Shown one piece after another: positions 1 through 5,113 of a stretch of DNA of 5,960 bases. The DNA comes from Alphaproteobacteria bacterium (GTDB taxonomy: Bacteria; Pseudomonadota; Alphaproteobacteria; JAAXGF01). Numbering within the stretch: the first letter of the stretch is position 1; every line of letters starts with the position of its first letter. The notes under the pieces were generated by a model, which worked only from the letters and a program-made list of their open reading frames with translations, was not told where the DNA came from and searched no databases. The translations under genes were made by a program, and so were the position numbers. The DNA lies in assembly GCA_012267605.1 (NCBI GenBank), contig JAAXGF010000329.1:1-5960 (forward strand). Direction: 5' to 3'.

Positions 1-57
1 ATTTACATAGGTTTGGGGCAAATGGTCCGTTCATCCACCAATAGAGCCCGTTTGCCA

Positions 58-309
58 ATGGTTTTGCGTGTAGTTTGTTATGCCGGCAGCCGGGGAGACG
101 AAACGCCAAGGCAGTTTTTTTTAGGCCGCCGATCGGTCGAGGTGGTGAAGATTGTGCGTCAGTGGCTCGAACCAGACCACCGCTACTTCAAAATCCTTGG
201 CGATGACGGCACCGTCTATGTCCTGCGCTACGCTGAAGCGGCGGGTGAACCGCACTGGGAATTGGCCACACATCCAATTCGCGGCGCCCGTAATCATCCA
301 ATATTCTAA
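58..309 (+). CDS. Small DUF6504-like cytosolic protein
   Basis: An 83-residue protein with no signal peptide or membrane segment. Its core matches the pattern I know for DUF6504-type small proteins: a tyrosine/glycine start (VVCYAGSRGDETPRQF), a short strand that is usually followed by 'WLEPDHRYFK', then 'DDGTVYVLRYAEA' and a final 'WEL'. The reading looks like a compact beta-rich domain. The molecular function of the family is not known, so none is assigned. The frame is open from a TTG at 13 and an ATG at 22, but the ATG at 58 places the start just before the conserved core and fits the usual family length. None of the three has a convincing Shine-Dalgarno sequence, so the start is uncertain. 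The tail after 'WEL' (about 17 residues, ending NHPIF) looks unconserved. The gene converges on the hydrolase downstream. Confidence 0.72.
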   Translation: MVLRVVCYAGSRGDETPRQFFLGRRSVEVVKIVRQWLEPDHRYFKILGDDGTVYVLRYAEAAGEPHWELATHPIRGARNHPIF

Positions 310-360
310 CCGTCTCAATTCAAATAAGGCCGATAAGACGCGAAACTGCATCACGCCAAT

Positions 361-376
361 TCTGTGCGAGCACAGA
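361..376. repeat. Short perfect hairpin between convergent genes
   Basis: TCTGTG (361-366) and CACAGA (371-376) form a 6-bp perfect stem with a 4-base CGAG loop. It lies in the 94-base gap between the convergent small gene and hydrolase gene, where a shared terminator would be expected. There is no T-run on either strand next to the stem, so an intrinsic terminator is only a weak possibility. The rest of 310-403 shows nothing else. Confidence 0.25.
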
Positions 377-403
377 CCAAATTCCCGAGCCCCTTGCCCC
401 CGA

Positions 404-1390
404 TTACTCGTCGGAAAAGAATTTTCGCCAACCCATATCGTTGCCGGACGGCAAAGGTGCGGTGGGCGACGTAATCCAGGCAGCGATGTCGGCGTGCACG
501 ACGTCGCTTTTTAGATCCCTCAGGAGCATATGGTACCCGTCCGGGTAGATGGCGACCCTGTGTGGCGCCGTGAGCCGGCGCAACATTTTGTACGTCGGGA
601 TTTTGGGTACGATTTCTTCCTTTGCGCCGTAGATGACGAGGGTGGGGACCGAAATATCCGCGGTCGTGGAGAATGCCGCGTCCATGAGATTCACCAAGCC
701 GTAGACGCTGTCGATTCGCGTCTGCTTGATAATCAGAGGATCCTTTCCTAGGGCGATCAGCATGTCACGGTTATCCGATGGTTTGAATCCCAACCCGCGA
801 CCGCTCACCTTGGCGCCGGGCGCGACGTGTGCCCCGATCCACAGCACAACCTTATAAAAGGGATTCAAGGTTTGCCAACCCCAGACGGCCGGTGCGGCGA
901 GGACAATTCCGTCAACCTGTGGTGCGTCCTTGGCGCCCATCGCCGTCATTACCACGGCGCCTCCCATACTGGTGCCAACGAGAAAGAACTGTTTGCCGAC
1001 GTGGGCCTCTCGAATCAAATCCGTAGCGGCGTTCAGGTCCGATACAAGGGTTTCGGTGCCCGGCCATAAACCATGACCCGGCGCGCCCCCGAACCCTCTT
1101 TGGTCGTAGGCATAGGTTTGGATCCCTTGGCTTGCCCACGATCGCGCGGTCGCGTCAAAGGCCTGGCTATAGTCGTTGATGCCATGCACGGCGAGGATCA
1201 CCGCGCTCGGATCACCATCGGGCCGCCAAACGCGCAGCGGAAGCCGGCTCCCATCGGCCATGACTAATTGGTTGGCGGTTAATTCGGGGCTTTGCACCGG
1301 TGGCCCTACCGGTATGGTCACTGGTGCGCACGCGGCTATCAGCGCAACTAGTATGCACCTGATTACCAAGTTGGCTCGAAGCCGTGCCAC
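404..1390 (-). CDS. Alpha/beta hydrolase lipoprotein (S33 / monoacylglycerol lipase type)
   Basis: A predicted serine hydrolase of 328 residues anchored to a membrane. Numbering is from the GTG at 1390. A short n-region with arginines and a hydrophobic stretch end in a lipobox, L-I-A-A-C, with Cys21 as the lipidated residue. The hydrolase fold follows: oxyanion-type HG near residues 69-70, 'YDQRGFGG' near 96-101, the nucleophile elbow GTSMGG with Ser141, and a C-terminal histidine in 'DGYHMLLRD' (His287). This arrangement is that of the Hydrolase_4/serine aminopeptidase S33 group, which includes monoacylglycerol lipases and lysophospholipases. The real substrate cannot be read from the sequence. 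The acid member of the triad, normally Asp in 'GxxDxxVP', is Glu258 here ('GAKEEIVP'). The start is uncertain: TTG 1429, GTG 1426, GTG 1390 and TTG 1369 are all in frame, and none has a clear ribosome binding site. GTG 1390 gives a normal 20-residue lipoprotein signal, whereas the first in-frame ATG would remove it. Confidence 0.88.
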   Translation of the reverse strand: MARLRANLVIRCILVALIAACAPVTIPVGPPVQSPELTANQLVMADGSRLPLRVWRPDGDPSAVILAVHGINDYSQAFDATARSWASQGIQTYAYDQRGFGGAPGHGLWPGTETLVSDLNAATDLIREAHVGKQFFLVGTSMGGAVVMTAMGAKDAPQVDGIVLAAPAVWGWQTLNPFYKVVLWIGAHVAPGAKVSGRGLGFKPSDNRDMLIALGKDPLIIKQTRIDSVYGLVNLMDAAFSTTADISVPTLVIYGAKEEIVPKIPTYKMLRRLTAPHRVAIYPDGYHMLLRDLKSDVVHADIAAWITSPTAPLPSGNDMGWRKFFSDE

Positions 1391-1429
1391 GGAGCAAAGG
1401 ACTCGGCCGCAAAAAACTTTTCTCACCAA

Positions 1430-1749
1430 CGATTAGAAACCGGTCACGAAAACAGCCGAGTCCACTAGCACGTCACTGCGAGTGAACTGGGATCGCCGAT
1501 TTACCAAATCCATTCCCCCATTTCATTGTGTTCGCGATACGGCAAAGCCGATCCTATTTCCACATTCTAACCCCGTCATAGCAATCCAAGTCTCGCGGCT
1601 CTCGCCTGGACGAACCTACTTTATCGGCTGCCCACAGGCGAACCAACCCGTCTTGAATGTTCTGAGACGGTGCTCTCGTGCTGCCGTATATCTTCTACAA
1701 GGTTATCTGCGCCTGGGGCAGGAACGCTATTTTGGGGATTTGCGCCCGG
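1430..1749. other. 320-base stretch without a convincing gene
   Basis: This stretch separates the 5' end of the hydrolase gene (right-hand end, - strand) from the 3' end of the small exported-protein gene, so it should carry the promoter of the first and the terminator of the second. An open frame on + from 1482 reads as a composition-biased, arginine-rich shadow with no family resemblance and overlaps the opposite gene. The only structure I can point to is TCGCCTG (1602-1608) paired with CAGGCGA (1635-1641), a 7-bp inverted repeat with a 26-base loop. No tRNA, rRNA or recognisable small RNA was found. Confidence 0.5.
1473..1485. promoter_or_regulatory. Small palindrome upstream of the hydrolase gene
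   Basis: TCACT (1473-1477) and AGTGA (1481-1485) are perfect inverted half-sites with a 3-base spacer. They lie about 45-95 bases upstream of the possible hydrolase starts, a suitable place for a repressor site. A palindrome this short occurs by chance fairly often, and no clear -35/-10 pair could be placed beside it. Confidence 0.2.
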
Positions 1750-2142
1750 TCAGTGGGCAATTTCGCAGCGGTCGTCGTTCGCACACCATTTTTCAGCGAA
1801 ACGCCGCATTTTATCGCGGGCAGTTTCGTCGCGAGGCGAGATCACGTCGCCATTGAGTCGAACAAGCTTCATTTTTTCCAGTTCGTTTGCCGCTTGACGA
1901 ATTTTTTCTTCGGGAATCTTCGTCGCGCGCCAAATCGAATGAATGGCGAACGGCTGGTACCCGACCCGGCAGATGATCGACCGCTTAATCGGATCCATGT
2001 TCAGCCGCAGCGAATCGCCGAGATCGCCCATGGCCTCACCAAAGCGCGCCAGACCATGCTTGCGCCAAGTGTCGTCGTCAGCCGCGGCGTGACACGGAAT
2101 AACGATAATAGCCAAGGCGAGCATCGCGCGGAGCGGACTCAT
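1750..2142 (-). CDS. Small exported protein of unknown function, winged-helix-like
   Basis: 130 residues. The N-terminus is a Sec signal peptide: a short basic start, the hydrophobic run LALAIIVI (8-15), and a cleavage site after 'HAAA' (about residue 21), leaving a mature part of about 109 residues that begins DDD. There is no lipobox; Cys17 is preceded by Pro. The mature part has three cysteines (58, 120, 126); the last two, in 'KWCANDDRC', could form a disulfide. Residues about 66-103 ('FAIHSIWRATKIPEEK', then 'IRQAANELEKMKLVRLNG') follow the helix-turn-helix-wing rhythm of winged-helix domains, which is odd for an exported protein. I do not recognise a named family and assign no function. 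The start is the ATG at 2142, chosen because it gives a complete signal peptide; no Shine-Dalgarno is visible, and a second in-frame ATG (residue 7) is possible. It is divergent from the protease gene. Confidence 0.75.
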   Translation of the reverse strand: MSPLRAMLALAIIVIPCHAAADDDTWRKHGLARFGEAMGDLGDSLRLNMDPIKRSIICRVGYQPFAIHSIWRATKIPEEKIRQAANELEKMKLVRLNGDVISPRDETARDKMRRFAEKWCANDDRCEIAH

Positions 2143-2158
2143 AGTCTATATATGGACT
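2143..2158. promoter_or_regulatory. Near-palindrome in the divergent intergenic region
   Basis: AGTCTATATATGGACT is palindromic at 14 of 16 positions (AGTC.ATATAT.GACT). It abuts the start codon of the exported-protein gene on - and lies about 70 bases upstream of the protease start on +. A site here could bind a dimeric regulator acting on both genes. The TATA-rich centre could also be a -10 element for the - strand gene, which would then have almost no leader; no good -35 could be seen at the matching distance. This is an inference from symmetry and position only. Confidence 0.35.
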
Positions 2159-2216
2159 GCTTGTGTTGTATTTCTATGCCGTGCATGAGACACGGTCGTG
2201 AAACGATGACACGCGC

Positions 2217-2223
2217 AAGGGGG
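2217..2223 (+). promoter_or_regulatory. Ribosome binding site for the protease gene
   Basis: AAGGGGG lies 6 bases upstream of the ATG at 2230. It decides in favour of that ATG over the in-frame ATG at 2206, and the resulting MKCPNC start places the first zinc-ribbon cysteine pair at the very N-terminus, as is usual in TFIIB-type zinc ribbons. Confidence 0.6.
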
Positions 2224-2229
2224 CTCGCC

Positions 2230-3114
2230 ATGAAATGTCCGAACTGCGCGGATCGGATGCTGCGTCCCGTTCTCACCAAACAGGGCGTGGAAGTGGATCA
2301 TTGCAATTCGTGCGAAGGCGTGTGGCTGGAACGGGGGGAGATTTATCTTTTTTCGAAGAAGCCCAAGCCGATTGCGGCCAAGCTCAAGGACGCCCTAGAG
2401 CAACAACGGCCCTGCGCGAAATTGTCGCCGGTTAGCGGCGAAGCGATGACCGAAATCACCTACCCTGGTGGCCTTACTCTCGAATACTGCCCGCGGTCCG
2501 GTGGTCTCTGGTTTGACGCTGGCCAGCTACATGCCCTGCTGGAAGGCGAGCGCGGCCTGCACATGGCGTACGATCGCCACGTGAAGGAGACCGACCGGTG
2601 GGAGGGTTCGGGCAAACCCTTGCTGGCCATGGGTACGAAACTCATGCCCCTGCCCAATCTGGTGTTGCGGTCCACGGCGACCTTGCTCGGGCTATATGGA
2701 CTGCTCACGGTCATCCTCATCTCGGCAGTCGAATTTGCCGGCGTGCCCGCCCACCTTGCCGTAATTGCCGGTATCGTCGCGGTGGCACTGCAATTCCTAA
2801 TTGGTCCGTTTCTCATGGACCTGTCGTTGCGTTGGCTATACCGCATGGAATGGGTGCCAAAGGAGCAGCTTCCCGCACATTTACGCCTGTTCACCGAGCG
2901 GGTGTGCGCGGAGAAAAAAGTGCGGTTTCCGCGATTTGGCGTCATCGATGATGGCGCTCCCCAAGCCTTTACCTATGGTCACACGCCGAGGAATGGGCGG
3001 ATCGTAATATCGCGCGGATTGTTCGAGCTTCTGGAACCCGAAGAGACCGAGGCGGTGGTGCGGTGGTGGCGCATGAAATCGGCCATGTGGTCCACTGGGA
3101 CATGTTTCTCATGA
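2230..3114 (+). CDS. N-terminal half of the M48 protease: zinc ribbons and two membrane segments
   Basis: 294 codons, of which the first 277 (to 3060) belong to the protein; the last 17 (RWWRMKSA...) are out-of-frame reading after the duplication. Residues 1-40 form a TFIIB-type zinc ribbon with Cys3, Cys6, Cys25 and Cys28 and the typical 'CEGVWLERGEI'. Residues about 62-104 are a second copy ('YCPRSGGLWFDAGQL') that has lost the first CxxC pair (now SPVSG) and has Ser for the last Cys, so it probably does not bind zinc. Two hydrophobic helices follow at about 148-170 and 174-197. Residues about 242-277 are the start of the M48 core: 'APQAFTYGHTPRNGR', 'IVISRGLFELL', 'EPEETEAVV', matching HtpX's region just before its zinc motif. 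The frame is lost exactly where AHEIGH should follow. Confidence 0.8.
   Translation: MKCPNCADRMLRPVLTKQGVEVDHCNSCEGVWLERGEIYLFSKKPKPIAAKLKDALEQQRPCAKLSPVSGEAMTEITYPGGLTLEYCPRSGGLWFDAGQLHALLEGERGLHMAYDRHVKETDRWEGSGKPLLAMGTKLMPLPNLVLRSTATLLGLYGLLTVILISAVEFAGVPAHLAVIAGIVAVALQFLIGPFLMDLSLRWLYRMEWVPKEQLPAHLRLFTERVCAEKKVRFPRFGVIDDGAPQAFTYGHTPRNGRIVISRGLFELLEPEETEAVVRWWRMKSAMWSTGTCFS
3053..3068 (+). repeat. 8-bp tandem duplication causing the frameshift
   Basis: CGGTGGTG at 3053-3060 is repeated exactly at 3061-3068. Eight extra bases shift the frame. With one copy removed the text reads GAG GCG GTG GTG GCG CAT GAA ATC GGC CAT, i.e. EAVVAHEIGH, the M48 consensus. The exactness of both the duplication and the repair argues that the second copy is the lesion, produced by replication slippage (or introduced by an assembly or base-calling artefact). 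Confidence 0.85.
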
Positions 3115-4082
3115 CAGTCGTCCAATTGGTGCCGCTACTGCTCTATTACGTGTACCGCATGTGCTTTCGCGCCAGCAGCTCGAGCGACGGCGACAGCAGG
3201 AGCCGCGGCGGCGCCATCGGTGTCGCGATCATCGCGTACATTCTCTACATCATTAGCGAATACGTGGTGCTGTGGTTCTCGCGCACCTGCGAGTATCACG
3301 CCGACCGGTTCGCCGGCACGGTTACGGGAAATCCGTCGCTGCTGGCCAGTGCGCTTGTGAAGATCGCCTACGGTTTGGCGCGCGAGGAAAAGGGTAGCGA
3401 AGATGAACCCGAGGAAGGCCCCAAACGGCGCCACAATCTCGACACCATCGGAGCCCTCGGCATATTCGATTCAGGTGCCGCACAAGCTCTGGCGATCGCA
3501 AGCTATTCGGACGTGGGTACGACGGACGTTGATCGCCTTACCGGTGCGATGCGCTGGGATTTGTGGAATCCATGGGCCAAATGGTACGAGCTGAATTCAA
3601 CCCACCCGTTGGTCGCAAAACGCCTGCTTCACCTTTCTAACCAGGCGACGCACATGGGCCGAGCACCTTACGTCGAATTCAACTTGACGCGGCCCGAATC
3701 CTACTGGGATGAGTTTTTCGTCGATCTCGGGGTTTATCTGATGCCATTGCTCGCGGCTATTCCGCTTTTGCTATTTGGCGTTGTGCGTTACGCCGCTCCC
3801 GATGCCTTCCAGAATGCCTTCGAGGCGAGCATTTTTTTACTGCCCATGTCCATCGCGTTCTTCGGCTGCGCGCTTTTGCTCCGCTTCGAGTTTACCTATC
3901 GTTCGGGGTTCATGGCGCCAATGAGCGTGGCCGCGCTCTTGCACAAGGTGAAGGTCTCAGGAATACGACCGGTGCCGTGCCAAATTTGCGGCACGGTGAT
4001 CGGCCGCGGTATCCCCGGCTATATGTTTTCCGAGGATATTCCGACAACAGGAATATGCCGCATTCGCCGCTTAAGGCATTGA
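3063..4082 (+). CDS. C-terminal half of the M48 protease: HEXXH catalytic domain
   Basis: Open from a GTG at 3063 that is only the shifted remnant of the upstream coding sequence, so this is a fragment and not an independent gene. HEIGH (3072-3086) supplies two zinc ligands and the catalytic Glu. The third ligand is the Glu encoded at 3291-3293 in 'SRTCEYHADRFAG', the standard second M48 motif. A hydrophobic helix follows HEXXH (MTVVQLVPLLLYYVY), another precedes the second motif (IGVAIIAYILYIISEYVVLW), and 'STHPLVAKRL' is a further M48 signature. Two more membrane segments (YLMPLLAAIPLLLFGVV and IFLLPMSIAFFGCALLL) lead to a C-terminal soluble part, 'VKVSGIRPVPC' to 'GRGIPGYMFSED', where family resemblance ends. 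An ATG at 3111 overlaps the TGA of the first half (ATGA), so translation might restart there, but that product would lack HEXXH. Confidence 0.78.
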   Translation: MVAHEIGHVVHWDMFLMTVVQLVPLLLYYVYRMCFRASSSSDGDSRSRGGAIGVAIIAYILYIISEYVVLWFSRTCEYHADRFAGTVTGNPSLLASALVKIAYGLAREEKGSEDEPEEGPKRRHNLDTIGALGIFDSGAAQALAIASYSDVGTTDVDRLTGAMRWDLWNPWAKWYELNSTHPLVAKRLLHLSNQATHMGRAPYVEFNLTRPESYWDEFFVDLGVYLMPLLAAIPLLLFGVVRYAAPDAFQNAFEASIFLLPMSIAFFGCALLLRFEFTYRSGFMAPMSVAALLHKVKVSGIRPVPCQICGTVIGRGIPGYMFSEDIPTTGICRIRRLRH

Positions 4083-4119
4083 TATCACACACAGCCGCGC
4101 CTGCATTGTCGGCATATTC
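4037..4119. repeat. Probable terminus of the recombinase element with repeated binding-site-like motifs
   Basis: Three copies of an 11-base motif of the form TATKCCG followed by a variable part lie here: TATTCCGACAA (+, 4037-4047), TATGCCGCATT (+, 4054-4064) and TATGCCGACAA (-, 4106-4116). The first and third agree at 10 of 11 bases. ATATTCC (4036-4042) and GGAATAT (4050-4056) form a perfect 7-bp inverted repeat around a 7-base spacer, the geometry of a tyrosine recombinase core site. GAATATGCCG (4051-4060) is also repeated inverted at 4110-4119. The block begins exactly where the protease stops resembling its family and ends at the stop codon of the recombinase gene. It is therefore read as the element's end; the opposite end is outside the window. 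Confidence 0.55.
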
Positions 4120-5113
4120 AGAGATCCTCAAGGAACGCCAGGAGCGTGTCTCCGGGCCGGTATCGGCCGCAAGGCGCGTCAATCGGCTTCGTCCGTTCCA
4201 GAACCTCCTCCTTTAGCTTCATGTCCGCGTGGAGATAGATGCTGGTGGTGGAGACGGACTCGTGCCCCAGGTACAGCGCGATCGCCGTGCCGCCGATACC
4301 GCGGTGACGCAACGTCATCGCCGCGGTGTGGCGAAGGCAGTGGGGACTTATCTTCTTGCCTCTGAGCGTTGGACAGTCCTTGGATGCCAGGACGACGTAC
4401 TTGCGGACGATTCGCTCGACTGCGTCCCGGCTGAGACGATCGTTGCGGTTACTCACGAACACTGGCCGGTCTGCGACTCCGTCCCGTTCCTCAAGCCAGC
4501 CCCGAAGCGACTCCACCGTGTCCTTCCTCAAGGGGGTCCTTCGTTTCTTACGCCCTTTGCCCCGGCAGCTGACATGTGCGCCGGTTCCGAGATCGACATC
4601 ACCGCAGTCGAGTCCGATCAGCTCCGAGATCCGCAGACCCGTCTGCACGAAGACGTGGAGGATGGTCCTGTCCCGCCGCCCGTACCATGTTGCGAGGTTG
4701 GGAGCGGCGAGGACCGCCTCTATCTCCTCACTCTCGAGGTACGAGAGCACCGGCTTCTCGTAGCGCTTCGCGGGCAGGGCGAGCACCTGCTGGCAGTGGT
4801 GGAGGAGACCCGGTTCGTTGATGGCAACGAAGTTGAAGAAGGAGCGGACCGCCGTCAGCCTGGTGTTACGACTGCGGGCAGTATTACCGCGCCCGGTCTC
4901 GATGTGGTCGAGGAACCCCCCGACGAGCTCGGCATCGATGTCGGTGACAAGCATGTCGGTTGGCTCGCGGCCGAGACGGTCACGTGCGAACTTCAGAAGG
5001 AGCACGAAGCTACGGCGATAGCTGTCCACCGTATTGGCCGAGGCGTCCATCTGGTTCGCGAGGCAGTCGGTGAAGAAGCGTTCCACGAGGATGGGGAGCG
5101 GGTACGATGTCAT
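4118..5113 (-). CDS. Tyrosine recombinase/integrase, last gene of a recombinase operon
   Basis: 331 residues, the usual length for XerC/XerD-like recombinases. The N-terminal SAM-like core-binding domain spans about 1-120 ('NTVDSYRRSFVLLLKFARD'); the catalytic domain follows with Arg161 ('TGLRISEL'), Lys186 in 'RGKGRKKRRTPL', His258-x-x-Arg261 ('HCLRHTAA'), His284 and the nucleophile Tyr293 ('LGHESVSTTSIYLHA', Tyr nine residues after His). All catalytic positions are present, so the enzyme should be active in cutting and joining DNA. The ATG at 5113 overlaps the stop of the upstream recombinase gene (ATGA), and AAGGAG (5121-5126) sits 7 bases before it, so translational coupling is likely; this start is preferred to the longer frame from 5137. 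Its stop lies in the inverted repeat at the element end. Resembles the last recombinase of RIT elements or of paired integrase transposons. Confidence 0.93.
   Translation of the reverse strand: MTSYPLPILVERFFTDCLANQMDASANTVDSYRRSFVLLLKFARDRLGREPTDMLVTDIDAELVGGFLDHIETGRGNTARSRNTRLTAVRSFFNFVAINEPGLLHHCQQVLALPAKRYEKPVLSYLESEEIEAVLAAPNLATWYGRRDRTILHVFVQTGLRISELIGLDCGDVDLGTGAHVSCRGKGRKKRRTPLRKDTVESLRGWLEERDGVADRPVFVSNRNDRLSRDAVERIVRKYVVLASKDCPTLRGKKISPHCLRHTAAMTLRHRGIGGTAIALYLGHESVSTTSIYLHADMKLKEEVLERTKPIDAPCGRYRPGDTLLAFLEDL

Larger units (their letters stand above)
2230..4082 (+). pseudogene. M48 (HtpX-like) membrane metalloprotease gene with zinc ribbons, frameshifted and 3'-truncated
   Basis: The two reading frames 2230-3114 and 3063-4082 are halves of one gene. 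Joined after deleting one copy of an 8-bp tandem duplication, they give a protein of about 614 residues: TFIIB-type zinc ribbons, two membrane segments, the M48 peptidase core with HEXXH, more membrane segments, and a C-terminal domain. M48 enzymes of this type are zinc endopeptidases in the cytoplasmic membrane, and HtpX itself degrades damaged membrane proteins. The gene is unlikely to give an active enzyme as it stands: the catalytic motif is out of frame with the N-terminal part, and family resemblance ends near 4037 ('GRGIPGYMFSED'), after which about 14 residues (ending CRIRRLRH) appear to be read from element DNA. A sequencing or assembly error at the duplication is the main alternative for the first lesion. 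Confidence 0.8.

Noticed and set aside
1482..1856. 124-codon plus-strand frame in the gene-poor stretch
   Set aside because: Arginine-rich, no family resemblance, overlaps the opposite gene by about 100 bases and has no ribosome binding site.
2179..2195. Hairpin CCGTG/CACGG upstream of the protease start
   Set aside because: Only a 5-bp stem with a 7-base loop; too weak to call a regulatory structure.
1678..2229. Extension of the protease frame upstream to 1678
   Set aside because: The added residues are antisense to the exported protein and resemble nothing; the Shine-Dalgarno and MKCPNC start at 2230 explain the gene.
2460..2945. 161-codon minus-strand frame inside the protease gene
   Set aside because: Shadow of the zinc-ribbon and membrane region; low-complexity Arg/Ser/Pro composition.
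3053..3070. Programmed ribosomal frameshift as the explanation for the split protease
   Set aside because: There is no slippery heptamer or downstream structure typical of such sites, and the exact 8-bp duplication explains the shift fully.
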